Shown: in pieces, positions 1-8,608 of the stretch | Layout of the letters: the number at the start of each line of letters is the position of its first letter | How positions within the stretch are numbered: position 1 is the stretch's first letter | Source of the DNA: Chryseobacterium viscerum | GTDB lineage: Bacteria > Bacteroidota > Bacteroidia > Flavobacteriales > Weeksellaceae | NCBI RefSeq assembly: GCF_025949665.1 | Contig: NZ_JAPDFT010000001.1 | Location: 2,480,001 to 2,544,000 of the forward strand | Direction: 5' to 3' | DNA: 64,000 bases | Program-made: the position numbers and the translations under genes | Notes under the pieces: model-generated | Databases searched by the model: none | The model's input: the letters and a program-made list of their open reading frames with translations, nothing else | Told to the model about the DNA's origin: nothing

Positions 1-234
1 TGTTTACACATTTTTGAGAGTTTTAACGCAAGGGCGCAACGCTTTTCATTGATGCTTTTTTCGTTCGCAAGGGCGTTTCACTCAGCAATTGACGTTTGTT
101 TTTGTCATTCTGACGAAGGAAGAATCTTGCATTGTTATATTTTAAGAGATTCTTCATTTCTCTTCGTTACATTCAGAATAACAAACGTTGCGTTAAAGCT
201 TTTTAACCTTTTTGCTATTTCGCCATATTGCCTT
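1..234. other. Intergenic region at the window edge, repeat-rich
   Basis: No convincing gene lies here. The first 80 bases contain two GCAAGGGCG motifs of the kind found in flavobacterial intergenic repeats, and positions 104-180 hold a palindromic dispersed repeat (listed separately). The open frame over 49-321 runs through the repeat into the antisense of argD and is not a gene. Confidence 0.6.
104..180. repeat. Dispersed palindromic repeat, family A, copy 1
   Basis: The outer arms are GTCATTCTGA and TTCAGAAT, and the inner arms are GAAGAATCT and AGATTCTTC, giving a nested inverted repeat of about 77 bases. Related copies lie at 6570-6645 and 22536-22635, with a half copy at 35663-35709. 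All are between genes. It is a REP- or MITE-like intergenic element with no coding capacity. Confidence 0.8.
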
Positions 235-1374
235 TTAAATATTCCCAAGCACTGCTTTCAAAGCATTGATGAAAATATCTGTTTCCTCTTTTTTGATATT
301 GAGTGCCGGAAGAATCCTTAATACTGTTTTATCATTCGAGTTTCCTGTGAAAATATGATGATCGAACAATAAGCTTTTCCTTACTTCCGAACAGTCTCTA
401 TCGAGTTCTATTCCGATCATCAATCCTTTCCTTCGGATGGATTTAATATGTGGTAAATCTTTAATTTCATTTTCAATATATTCGCCCATCTGTTGAGCGT
501 TTTCGATAAGGTTTTCATCTTTCATAACATCCAGAACAGCAATTGAAGCTGCACAAGCCAAATGATTCCCTCCGAATGTAGTTCCCAGCAAACCGTTGCT
601 TGCCTGGAATTTAGGATGGATCAAAACTCCCCCCACAGGAAATCCGTTCCCCATTCCTTTAGCTGTAGTAATAATATCTGCTTCTACTCCAAATTCCTGG
701 TGGGCAAAGAAATATCCGCTTCTTCCATATCCGGACTGAACTTCATCCAAAATAAGAACAGCGTCATATTTTTTGCACAGTTCTTTGATTTTAGATAAAA
801 ATTCCGGTGTTGGAATCATAATTCCTCCTACTCCCTGAATTCCTTCGATGATAACGGAAGAAATTTCACTTCCAAATTTTTCAAAGGTCTCTTCAAGCTG
901 CTGCAAATCGTTCCATTCTGATTTGATAAATCTTTCAGAGAAGTTAACCGGAGCAACAATCTTCGGATTATCAGTTACCGAAACCGCTGCAGAAGTTCTT
1001 CCGTGGAATGAACCCGAAAAATAAAGCACTTTGCTTTTTCCGTTATGAAAAGAAGCCAGCTTCAATGCATTTTCATTCGCCTCAGCTCCGGAATTACATA
1101 AGAAAAGATTATAATCCTCATATCCTGAAAGTTTCCCCAGCTTTTCCGCCAGTTCAACCTGTAATTCATTCTGAACAGAGTTGGAATAGAAAGATATTTT
1201 TTCCAGCTGATCCTTTAGCTTGTTTTGATAATGTGGATGATTATGACCAATAGAAATCACAGCATGACCTCCGTAAAAATCAAGATATTGCTCTCCTTTA
1301 TCATCCCAAAGAAAAGATCCCTGAGCTTTTACCGGATTTATGTTGAATAATGGATATACGTTGAATAAATTCAT
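235..1374 (-). CDS. argD: Acetylornithine (or succinylornithine) aminotransferase
   Basis: This class III PLP-dependent aminotransferase has 379 residues, slightly shorter than the usual 390-400. The phosphate-binding SGAEAN motif is at residues 95-100, the cofactor-contacting Asp of DEVQ is at 210, and the Schiff-base lysine is K239 in TTAKGMGNGFP. It converts N-acyl-glutamate semialdehyde to N-acyl-ornithine in the cytoplasm. It lies downstream of argC and argG on the same strand, which supports an arginine role over other omega-transaminases. Some Bacteroidota use N-succinyl rather than N-acetyl intermediates, and the sequence alone does not settle which acyl group is used. The 112-base gap to argC contains repeat-like low-complexity DNA. 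Confidence 0.9.
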   Translation of the reverse strand: MNLFNVYPLFNINPVKAQGSFLWDDKGEQYLDFYGGHAVISIGHNHPHYQNKLKDQLEKISFYSNSVQNELQVELAEKLGKLSGYEDYNLFLCNSGAEANENALKLASFHNGKSKVLYFSGSFHGRTSAAVSVTDNPKIVAPVNFSERFIKSEWNDLQQLEETFEKFGSEISSVIIEGIQGVGGIMIPTPEFLSKIKELCKKYDAVLILDEVQSGYGRSGYFFAHQEFGVEADIITTAKGMGNGFPVGGVLIHPKFQASNGLLGTTFGGNHLACAASIAVLDVMKDENLIENAQQMGEYIENEIKDLPHIKSIRRKGLMIGIELDRDCSEVRKSLLFDHHIFTGNSNDKTVLRILPALNIKKEETDIFINALKAVLGNI

Positions 1375-1380
1375 TTTTGT

Positions 1381-1480
1381 TGCTAGTTGTTAGTTTGATG
1401 GTTGATGGCTGAAAGCTTGCAGGTCTAAAAGTTATTCTTCGCACTACTGCAACCTATCATCTGCAACCTTCTACCTTATT
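1381..1480. repeat. Low-complexity intergenic repeat fragment (family B-like)
   Basis: The argC-argD gap contains TTGCTAGTTGTTAGTTTGATG and GCAACCTATCATCTGCAACC, the same kind of GTTG/CAAC-rich text as the longer elements at 21.7 and 25.0 kb. It interrupts an otherwise tight operon. Confidence 0.5.
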
Positions 1481-1486
1481 AATAAA

Positions 1487-2452
1487 TTAGAATGCTATCG
1501 GTTTCAGGTTCAATCCTGCATTTTCTTCCCAGTTCATCGCCAGATTCATATTCTGAACGGCCTGTCCTGAAGCACCTTTTAACAAATTGTCAATCGCTGA
1601 GTGAATAACGACAACATTTCCACTCTTTTCAATCTGAATCACACAGCGATTGGTATTGACAACCTGCTTTAAATCAATTGCCCTGCTACTGACTGTAACG
1701 AAAGGCTCCTCTGCATAAAAATCCTGATACCATTGTTCTATTTCCTCCAGCTCCCAATCAGTCTTCATGGTGGAACTTGTAAAAATTCCTCTTGCAAAAT
1801 CTCCTCTCCATGGAACAAAATTCAGGTTTATTTCTTTATTATTAAATAAAACCAGCTGCTGCAAAATCTCATCTACATGCTGATGAGCTAATGTTTTATA
1901 TGCTGAGACATTATCATTTCTCCAGGTAAAATGAGTGGTAGCCTGCAAAGACTGTCCGGCTCCTGTAGAACCTGTAATCCCTGTGGTAAAAACTTCACTT
2001 AATGCTCCTTTTTCTGCTAATGGCAATAAGGCCAATTGAATGGCTGTTGCAAAACATCCCGGGTTCGCAATACTTTTTGCACCTGCCAGTTGTTTTTTAT
2101 TGATTTCCGGTAATCCGTAGATAAAATCTCTGTTTCCGAAATTTCCTTCTAAACGGAAATCATTTCCAAGATCTATAACCAACGTTTCATCTTTAACAGG
2201 ATTTTGAGTTAGCCAGTTTTGACTTTCTTTATGGGGAAGGCACAGAAAAAGAATATCTACGTCTTCAGGTTTATCTGTCAAAACCATTTCACAAACTGTC
2301 GTTAAATCCGGGTACAGATCCGAAATTCTTGTTCCCGAATTCGAACGACTATATAAAAAACTCAATGTCACATGGGGATGAAAAGCCAGTAAGCGTATCA
2401 GCTCACTTCCTGTATAACCGTTGGCACCAATGATTCCTACTGTTTTCTTCAT
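1487..2452 (-). CDS. argC: N-acetyl-gamma-glutamyl-phosphate reductase
   Basis: The protein reduces N-acyl-glutamyl phosphate to the semialdehyde with NADPH, the third step of arginine synthesis. The N-terminal Rossmann motif is GANGYTGSELIRLL at residues 9-22, and the catalytic cysteine is C133 in ANPGCFATA. It is 321 residues long, within the range for the shorter ArgC type. It lies 52 bases downstream of argG and upstream of argD, so it is almost certainly part of the same leftward transcript. The start ATG is clear and follows the argG stop without overlap. Confidence 0.95.
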   Translation of the reverse strand: MKKTVGIIGANGYTGSELIRLLAFHPHVTLSFLYSRSNSGTRISDLYPDLTTVCEMVLTDKPEDVDILFLCLPHKESQNWLTQNPVKDETLVIDLGNDFRLEGNFGNRDFIYGLPEINKKQLAGAKSIANPGCFATAIQLALLPLAEKGALSEVFTTGITGSTGAGQSLQATTHFTWRNDNVSAYKTLAHQHVDEILQQLVLFNNKEINLNFVPWRGDFARGIFTSSTMKTDWELEEIEQWYQDFYAEEPFVTVSSRAIDLKQVVNTNRCVIQIEKSGNVVVIHSAIDNLLKGASGQAVQNMNLAMNWEENAGLNLKPIAF

Positions 2453-2504
2453 TTTGATTCTGACAGAATTTTGTTCTGCCTTTCATTAAATCGTCCCTTC
2501 GGAA

Positions 2505-3701
2505 CTAGTTGATATTTTGGTTAATCTGGTGGTATATATTTAAAGAATTACTTACAATCTTTGTATAACCTTTCACATCATCTCCGGTCCATGCTCTGTT
2601 AGCTTCTCCATAACTTCCGAATTTATCAGACATCAGATCATGATCAGATTCAATTCCATTAAGAATAAATCTGTAAGGATGAAGGGTGACAAATACTTTT
2701 CCACTTACTGTTTTCTGAGAATCCACTAAGAAAGACTCAATATTTCTCATCACAGGATCTAAGAAAAGTGCCTCGTGAAGCCAGTTTCCATACCAATCTG
2801 ACAACTGGGATTTCATCATTTGCTGATATTTTGAAAGGGTATGCTTTTCTAATAAATGATGGGCTTTGATGATTACCGATGCTGCAGCAGCTTCAAATCC
2901 TACTCGTCCTTTAATCCCTACAATCGTATCACCAACGTGAATATCACGACCGATTCCATATGCTGAAGCCAATGTTTCTATTTTTTGAATAGCATATACT
3001 GAATGTTCAAAGCTTTCTCCGTTTACTGCTACTACTTCTCCGCTTTTAAACTCGATCTCCAGTTCTGAAGGCTTAGTTTCTTTGATTTGAGACGGAAAAG
3101 CTTCTTCCGGAAGATAATTTCTTGAAGTTAAAGTTTCCTTTCCTCCTACTGATGTTCCCCAAAGTCCTTTATTGACAGAATATTGAGCTTTCTGGAATTC
3201 CATTTCATAACCGTGTCCTTTCAAAAACTCAATTTCTTCTTCACGAGATAAAGCCATATCGCGAATTGGTGTAATGATTTCAATATTCGGACACATCACC
3301 TGGAAAATCAAGTCAAAACGAACCTGATCGTTTCCAGCTCCTGTACTTCCGTGAGCAATAGCATCTGCTTTTACTTCAATCGCATATTTTGCAATTTCCT
3401 GCGCCTGAATAGTACGTTCAGCACTTACAGAAAGAGGATACGTATTATTTTTCAGTACATTCCCGAAAATCAAATATTTCACACATGAATTATAATAATC
3501 TTCCTGAGCGTCTACACACCTGTATTCTTTTACTCCAAGGTTTAAAGCTTTTCTTTCCAATTCTTTTTCCTCTTCTTTTGAAAAACCTCCGGTATTTACA
3601 GTAACTGCATATACATCATATCCTAGTGTTTCACTAAGATATTTAGCACAGTAGGAAGTATCTAAACCTCCGCTAAACGCTAAGATGACTTTCTTTTTCA
3701 T
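2505..3701 (-). CDS. argG: Argininosuccinate synthase
   Basis: ArgG ligates citrulline and aspartate with ATP to give argininosuccinate. The PP-loop SGGLDTS is at residues 10-16, followed by other conserved ArgG blocks such as HGSTGAGNDQVRFD. The length is 398 residues, typical of the family. Its start overlaps the 3' end of the upstream GNAT gene by 29 bases, so the two are likely translationally coupled. Placing argG near the front of the arg operon, directly after an acyltransferase, is distinctive. Confidence 0.96.
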   Translation of the reverse strand: MKKKVILAFSGGLDTSYCAKYLSETLGYDVYAVTVNTGGFSKEEEKELERKALNLGVKEYRCVDAQEDYYNSCVKYLIFGNVLKNNTYPLSVSAERTIQAQEIAKYAIEVKADAIAHGSTGAGNDQVRFDLIFQVMCPNIEIITPIRDMALSREEEIEFLKGHGYEMEFQKAQYSVNKGLWGTSVGGKETLTSRNYLPEEAFPSQIKETKPSELEIEFKSGEVVAVNGESFEHSVYAIQKIETLASAYGIGRDIHVGDTIVGIKGRVGFEAAAASVIIKAHHLLEKHTLSKYQQMMKSQLSDWYGNWLHEALFLDPVMRNIESFLVDSQKTVSGKVFVTLHPYRFILNGIESDHDLMSDKFGSYGEANRAWTGDDVKGYTKIVSNSLNIYHQINQNIN

Positions 3702-4362
3702 CTGGACTTCTTTTAATTTTATTAATTATCGAATGGAACTCACCAACGGAATTTTGTGCAGAATACCCAAAATCGGTTTGGCTCATTTCATTATATTTAG
3801 TTTCAGGCAGATTACGCACTACCTCATCTTTTTTTTTATCGTTTTCAGGAACAAATAACATGGCTGTACACAGACAGTTTTTGCGTTCCTTCATCATTAA
3901 AATCTCATAATTCACACAGTTCTTGCAGCCGTTCCAGAATTCCTCATCCTGAGTCAGTTCAGAATAGATAACCGGTTTATAGCCTAAATCGCTATTGATT
4001 TTCATCACTGCCAAACCTGTTGTTAGTCCAAATACTTTCGCATCCGGATATTTATCTCTAGATAATTGGAAAACTCTCTGCTTGATCTGAGTTGCTACTC
4101 CCCCGTTCCTGAATTTCGGTGACACAATCAGTCCCGAATTGGCCACAAACTTCCCATGTGACCAGGTCTCTATATAACAGAAACCTACCCATTCACCGTT
4201 TTCAGTAGCTATCACAGCATTGCCTTCTGAAATCTTCTTACTCAAATATTCTATGGAACGTTTTGCGATTCCCGTTCCTCTGCGCTGTGCAGAATCGTAC
4301 ATTTCCTGCTGTATTTCACTCACATACATTAGATGTTCGCATGAGGAAATTTCTATTTCCAT
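3673..4362 (-). CDS. GNAT-family acyltransferase at the head of the arginine operon
   Basis: This is a 229-residue GNAT protein. The acyl-CoA binding motif A is visible as FRNGGVATQI from residue 84 (R85, G88, A90). After the GNAT core come four cysteines at 146, 149, 163 and 165 (CxxC and CxC), which could bind a metal or be redox-active, and a charged C-terminal tail. It is the first gene of the arg operon, overlaps argG and follows a good promoter. No other first-step enzyme (argA or argJ) is in the window, so a role as glutamate N-acetyl- or N-succinyltransferase is a reasonable inference. It is not proven by motif. Confidence 0.8.
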   Translation of the reverse strand: MEIEISSCEHLMYVSEIQQEMYDSAQRRGTGIAKRSIEYLSKKISEGNAVIATENGEWVGFCYIETWSHGKFVANSGLIVSPKFRNGGVATQIKQRVFQLSRDKYPDAKVFGLTTGLAVMKINSDLGYKPVIYSELTQDEEFWNGCKNCVNYEILMMKERKNCLCTAMLFVPENDKKKDEVVRNLPETKYNEMSQTDFGYSAQNSVGEFHSIINKIKRSPDEKESHLSV

Positions 4363-4383
4363 TTATTTATCTAATTTTTTTGG

Positions 4384-4416
4384 CAAATTTAAAATATAAT
4401 TTCTTTTAAATCCAAA
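4384..4416 (-). promoter_or_regulatory. Promoter of the arginine operon
   Basis: Read on the minus strand, a TTTG box (complement of 4413-4416) is followed 21 bases later by TAAATTTG (complement of 4384-4391). This matches the Bacteroidota -33/-7 pattern TTTG...TAnnTTTG. Transcription would start around 4378, giving a leader of about 15 bases before the GNAT start. Confidence 0.6.
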
Positions 4417-4479
4417 TAAAAAAGATATTTTTTTTGTTTTAAAAATTTATACAGGTAAAATTATCTTTATAGAAAAATA

Positions 4480-4509
4480 TACATTTGCTAATTTATTATA
4501 TATTTGCTA
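4480..4509 (+). promoter_or_regulatory. Promoter and direct repeat upstream of the zinc-finger/HTH gene
   Basis: TACATTTGCTAA at 4480 and TATATTTGCTAA at 4499 form a direct repeat with a 19-base period. Each contains a TAnnTTTG -7-like box, and the second lies 16 bases before the ATG at 4523. The repeat could be a double promoter or an operator, possibly for the HTH protein itself. Confidence 0.45.
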
Positions 4510-4522
4510 AAATAATATAGTT

Positions 4523-4939
4523 ATGGAAAATACGTGTCCTAAATGCAACAGTACCAAAGTAGTAAAAAGCGGCATTATCAATGAAAAACAACGCTTCCAC
4601 TGTAAAGACTGCAAATATTATTTCACCGTTAAAAAACTGGGAAAACAGATTGATGATTATTATGTCACCAAGGCACTTCAGCTGTATCTGGAAGGACTCA
4701 GCTACCGCGAAATTGAAAGGATTATCGGAGTTTCGCACGTTACGATAAGCTCTTGGATTAAAAAATACAATATTACAAGACCTCCCCACTCCGAATTCCA
4801 TCCTGTTTATAAAATATTAAAGCAGAACGAGCTCATTGAGTATATTGCTCAGGAAGAAAACATTAAAAATTCGGGGATTATTATTACTCAGTTTGCTGAT
4901 AAGTATATGTTGATCAAGTGGGAAAGATTTAAGAAATAA
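4523..4939 (+). CDS. Small zinc-finger/HTH DNA-binding protein, IS1 InsA-like
   Basis: This 138-residue protein has an N-terminal zinc ribbon (C5, C8, C27, C30: CPKC...HCKDC) followed by a helix-turn-helix around residues 58-78 (YREIERIIGVSHVTISSWIKK). That is the layout of the DNA-binding half of IS1-type transposases (InsA). There is no DDE catalytic domain downstream and no terminal inverted repeats were noticed around it, so it is not an intact insertion sequence. The C-terminal 50 residues are not recognised. It is transcribed divergently from the arginine operon, which would suit a domesticated regulator. A remnant of an old IS is the alternative. Confidence 0.75.
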   Translation: MENTCPKCNSTKVVKSGIINEKQRFHCKDCKYYFTVKKLGKQIDDYYVTKALQLYLEGLSYREIERIIGVSHVTISSWIKKYNITRPPHSEFHPVYKILKQNELIEYIAQEENIKNSGIIITQFADKYMLIKWERFKK

Positions 4940-5111
4940 GTAGAAAAATGAGTGCATTAGACTAAGAGATAATAGACTGATAAATAATACATTTGACATA
5001 TTATTCACATCATATATATACTATTACCACTAATATATATTAAATTTTCATAAATAAATTATTAATTACAATTTGGCATTCACAAAAAACAACGCCAAAA
5101 ATTGATAATTT

Positions 5112-6491
5112 ATGAAGAAATTACTCACATTCATTGGATTAGCTTTAATCAGCAGTTCTGTATACTCACAAGGTTCTCCTGATTATGGCAATGGCTTAAA
5201 AATAAACCTCAACCCGGATGGTGATAAATTCGTCCGATTTATTTTATGGGACCAGCTTTGGCTGAGAAACACCTCTATGAATCCCGGAAGTATGGTAGGC
5301 AGTGAGCCCACAGACAACTCCTGGAGTATAGGAAACAGGCGATTACGCGCTTTAGCCTATGCACAAGTCTCTAAAAGATACATGATCCTCCTTCATTTCG
5401 GAATCAACAACCAAACCTTCATCAATGGTGGAGCCACAGGTACTTCCGGTACAGGAGGTTACGGAAACGGAAAGAAAACCCAGTTATTTTTTCATGATGC
5501 CTGGAACGAATATGCAGTTATTTTACCTGGAGAAGCGGGAAAATTCAGTTTATCTTTAGGAGCAGGACTTCATTACTACATGGGACTTTCCCGCATGACG
5601 ATGGCTTCTACACTTAATTTTCTCACATTAGATTCTCCCGTTTTTTCATGGCCTTTGATTGATAACTCGGACCAATTTGCGAGGCAGCTGGGAATGTTTG
5701 CGAAAGGTAAATACGGTAAACTGGAATATCGTTTCAGTTTAAACAAACCTTTTGCAACAGATCTTATCCCTGTAAATGTAACAGATCCTTCAAAAGCTGT
5801 TGCAGTAGACAACAATGGAAATCCCAGTTTTTCAAAAGCGGGATATGTGGAATATCAGTTCCTTGATGAGGAATCAAACACGCTTCCATACAAAGTGGGA
5901 TCTTATCTGGGAACAAAGAAAGTCTTCAATATAGGAGCCGGTTTCTATCATCAGGCAGACGGAACAAGAACTTCTGTAAACTCAAACATTGAGAAGCATG
6001 ACATTACTCTTTTTGCAGTAGATACTTTTGCAGATATTCCTTTGGGAGAAGCGAAAAACAAAATGGCCGTTTCTGCTTATGCAGGATATTATAACTACAA
6101 TTTCGGGCCAAACTATGTAAGAAATCTGGGAACAATGAATATCGCAGCTTCAGATCCCAATTTCATCGGAAATAAAGCCATCGCAGGACCAGGAAACCTG
6201 CAACCAACCATCGGGACAGGTAATATTATCTATGCACAGGCAGGTTTGCTATTACCAAGTCAAGCAGAAAAGCCAAAAATCAGAATACAGCCTTTTGCAG
6301 CCTATACTCACAAAAGTTTTGAGGCTTTCGATAAATCTTCCTCACAGTTTGATGTAGGAGCCAATTGGTTTATAGACGGACATCATGCGAAAATCACTAC
6401 TCAATATTCAACACGACCTGTTTATACAAGTCCTACCGAAAGTCCTTCTTCTAAAGGGGAATTTATTGTACAGTTTCAAATCTACTTGTAA
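5112..6491 (+). CDS. Outer-membrane porin
   Basis: A clear signal peptide (about residues 1-19, ending SSVYSQ) precedes a protein rich in alternating aromatic/hydrophilic beta-strands. The protein ends in a strand finishing FIVQFQIYL with terminal aromatic/hydrophobic residues, as in outer-membrane barrels. At 459 residues it fits the phosphate-selective porin-like group of Bacteroidota. It lies 254 bases upstream of an MHS transporter and in the same direction, so it probably provides the outer-membrane route for the same small organic acids. The substrate is inferred from context only. Confidence 0.75.
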   Translation: MKKLLTFIGLALISSSVYSQGSPDYGNGLKINLNPDGDKFVRFILWDQLWLRNTSMNPGSMVGSEPTDNSWSIGNRRLRALAYAQVSKRYMILLHFGINNQTFINGGATGTSGTGGYGNGKKTQLFFHDAWNEYAVILPGEAGKFSLSLGAGLHYYMGLSRMTMASTLNFLTLDSPVFSWPLIDNSDQFARQLGMFAKGKYGKLEYRFSLNKPFATDLIPVNVTDPSKAVAVDNNGNPSFSKAGYVEYQFLDEESNTLPYKVGSYLGTKKVFNIGAGFYHQADGTRTSVNSNIEKHDITLFAVDTFADIPLGEAKNKMAVSAYAGYYNYNFGPNYVRNLGTMNIAASDPNFIGNKAIAGPGNLQPTIGTGNIIYAQAGLLLPSQAEKPKIRIQPFAAYTHKSFEAFDKSSSQFDVGANWFIDGHHAKITTQYSTRPVYTSPTESPSSKGEFIVQFQIYL

Positions 6492-6569
6492 AATTTAAAC
6501 TATTAAGAAAAATAAAGATTGTAAGATGAATTAAGGATACGTTCCCAAAATTCAAATAATTTGACTCTT

Positions 6570-6645
6570 GTCATTCTGACGGAGGAAGAATCTTACTAAC
6601 AGCCAGACACACATGAGATTCTTCATTACATTTCATTCAGAATGA
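6570..6645. repeat. Dispersed palindromic repeat, family A, copy 2
   Basis: GTCATTCTGACGGAGGAAG at the left and CATTCAGAATGA at the right enclose inner arms AAGAATCT and AGATTCTTC. It sits between the porin and the MHS transporter. The flank CAAATAATTTGACT just upstream also occurs next to copy 3 (about 22645). Confidence 0.8.
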
Positions 6646-6745
6646 TTGAAATAACCCCAAAGCAGTGAACTTAATCATAAAGTCCTTAACGGTTCAAAAA
6701 AATCAAATTAATATCCTATTCCACTAATATCAAAAACTAATCTAT

Positions 6746-8326
6746 ATGAGCGAAAATCATCACGAAAGCTACGAAAATATGACTGACAGGCAGAAAAACC
6801 GCACCATCTGGAGCGTGATCACCGCGTCATCACTCGGAACACTGATAGAATGGTATGACTTCTACATCTTCGGAAGTTTAGCTATAGTTTTAGCAACCAA
6901 ATTTTTCCCTGCTGATAATCCTACCGCTGCATTTTTATCCACCCTGGCCACATTTGCTGCCGGATTTGTTGTAAGACCTTTCGGAGCTTTATTTTTCGGA
7001 AGATTGGGAGATATCATCGGAAGAAAATACACTTTCCTTGTTACTTTACTGATCATGGGATTTTCTACTTTCCTGATCGGGTGTATTCCAAGTTATAAAA
7101 CCATTGGATTTATGGCCCCGGTTTTAGTTTTAATTTTAAGATTGCTTCAGGGTCTTGCTCTGGGAGGCGAATACGGAGGCGCTGCTACTTATGTTGCAGA
7201 ATATGCACAGCCTCACCGAAGAGGTTACTGGACTTCATGGATTCAGACTACCGCAACAGCCGGACTTTTCATTTCACTGATCGTTATTCTAATCACAAAA
7301 TCAACCCTTTCTGCAGAAGAATTTGACAATTGGGGATGGAGAGTCCCTTTCTGGATTTCCATTTTAATGGTAGCCGTTTCTTATATCATCAGAAAAAACA
7401 TGAAAGAATCTCCACTTTTTGCTAAGGCTAAAAGCGAGGGAAAAACATCCAAAAATCCTTTAAAAGAAAGCTTTGGAAATAAATACAATTTCAAGTTTGT
7501 GTTATTGGCCTTATTCGGAGCTGCAATGGGACAAGGGGTAATCTGGTATACGGGTCAGTTCTACGCTATGAGTTTCCTGCAAAAGGTAATGAACGTAGAG
7601 TCTGCACAGGTGGATTCATTGATGGCTACCGCTTTATTTTTAGGAACTCCATTCTTTGTATTCTTCGGATGGCTGTCTGATAAAATAGGGCGAAAAGCTG
7701 TAATGATGACCGGAATGCTGGTTGCTATTTTAGCTTACAGACCTATTTACGACAGTATGTTCAAAAGTGTAAACCTTGAAAATAAAACGATTGCAGCGAA
7801 TGGAATTACAGAAAAAAGAACTGCAAAAATCCATAGTGATATTGCGACAGACAGTCTGGTCACTTTTCACAAAGAAACTCTTTATACAGACGGAACTTTA
7901 ATCAAAAAAGACAGTATCGTGCACTGGTCACCTGCTGGAGCTGTTATGAAAGACGGCAAACCGGAAGAAGCCAAAGTTTCTCAAAGTTTAAAGTTAAGTG
8001 ATAATACCAAGTGGTATCTGGTCTTTCTTGTATTCATCCAGGTGATATTTGTAACCATGGTATATGGACCTATCGCAGCTTTCCTTGTTGAAATGTTCCC
8101 TGTGAGAATTCGTTATACCTCAATGTCATTACCTTATCACATCGGAAACGGAGTATTCGGAGGACTTCTTCCGGCAGTAGCAACTTATCTGGTAACCACC
8201 GGAAAAGAAGCGGGACATGCGACATGGTATCTGGAAGGACTTTGGTATCCAATTGGAGTTGCCGCAGTATGTTTGATCATCGGATTATTTTATCTTAAAA
8301 ATAAGAACAATAATCTTCACGATTAG
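6746..8326 (+). CDS. MHS-family MFS transporter with an extra hydrophilic loop
   Basis: This is a 12-TM major facilitator of the metabolite:H+ symporter type (ProP/ShiA-like). The N-terminal signature TLIEWYDFYIFG and the motif GRLGDIIGRKYTF are present, with a second copy WLSDKIGRKAVMM in the C-half. The length is 526 residues, against about 430-500 for the family. The excess is a hydrophilic segment of about 85 residues (roughly 335-420) after the ninth TM, predicted on the periplasmic side. Location between a porin and acetyl/propionyl-CoA synthetases suggests uptake of acetate, propionate or a similar carboxylate. MHS members also carry proline, citrate or shikimate, so the substrate is uncertain. 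Confidence 0.88.
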   Translation: MSENHHESYENMTDRQKNRTIWSVITASSLGTLIEWYDFYIFGSLAIVLATKFFPADNPTAAFLSTLATFAAGFVVRPFGALFFGRLGDIIGRKYTFLVTLLIMGFSTFLIGCIPSYKTIGFMAPVLVLILRLLQGLALGGEYGGAATYVAEYAQPHRRGYWTSWIQTTATAGLFISLIVILITKSTLSAEEFDNWGWRVPFWISILMVAVSYIIRKNMKESPLFAKAKSEGKTSKNPLKESFGNKYNFKFVLLALFGAAMGQGVIWYTGQFYAMSFLQKVMNVESAQVDSLMATALFLGTPFFVFFGWLSDKIGRKAVMMTGMLVAILAYRPIYDSMFKSVNLENKTIAANGITEKRTAKIHSDIATDSLVTFHKETLYTDGTLIKKDSIVHWSPAGAVMKDGKPEEAKVSQSLKLSDNTKWYLVFLVFIQVIFVTMVYGPIAAFLVEMFPVRIRYTSMSLPYHIGNGVFGGLLPAVATYLVTTGKEAGHATWYLEGLWYPIGVAAVCLIIGLFYLKNKNNNLHD

Positions 8327-8369
8327 GTACTGAATCACTCAAATTTTTATTAATTTTAAAACTACTAAA

Positions 8370-8597
8370 ATGAACGGACTAAAAAAAATATTAGGCATTG
8401 TCTGGATTGCAATTGCAGTAATTGTAGGTTATTTCGGAATTACAGTATTGGGAATCCCGAAAATAACATCCGGAAAACAGGAAGACCTTGTTTTCGGCAT
8501 CATCATTCTCTTTGTATTGATGCCGATTATCTCGGGCGGAATGGTCATTTTCGGTTACTATGCCTTAAAAGGAGAATATTCTGACGATAAAATTTAA
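8370..8597 (+). CDS. Small two-TM membrane protein following the MHS transporter
   Basis: This 75-residue protein has two predicted TM helices (about residues 8-28 and 42-66) and a charged C-terminus, GEYSDDKI. It starts 43 bases after the transporter stop, so it is very likely co-transcribed. I believe small proteins of this kind are found next to MHS transporters in other Bacteroidota (possibly Pfam DUF6814, not verified). It may be an accessory subunit, but no function is proven. Confidence 0.75.
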   Translation: MNGLKKILGIVWIAIAVIVGYFGITVLGIPKITSGKQEDLVFGIIILFVLMPIISGGMVIFGYYALKGEYSDDKI

Positions 8598-8608
8598 AAT
8601 CAATATAA

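Noticed and set aside
49-321. 90-codon open frame at the left edge
   Set aside because: It runs through a palindromic intergenic repeat and then antisense to the 3' end of argD. The protein has no conserved pattern.
4523-4939. Intact insertion sequence
   Set aside because: No catalytic transposase domain, no inverted terminal repeats and no target-site duplication could be seen.
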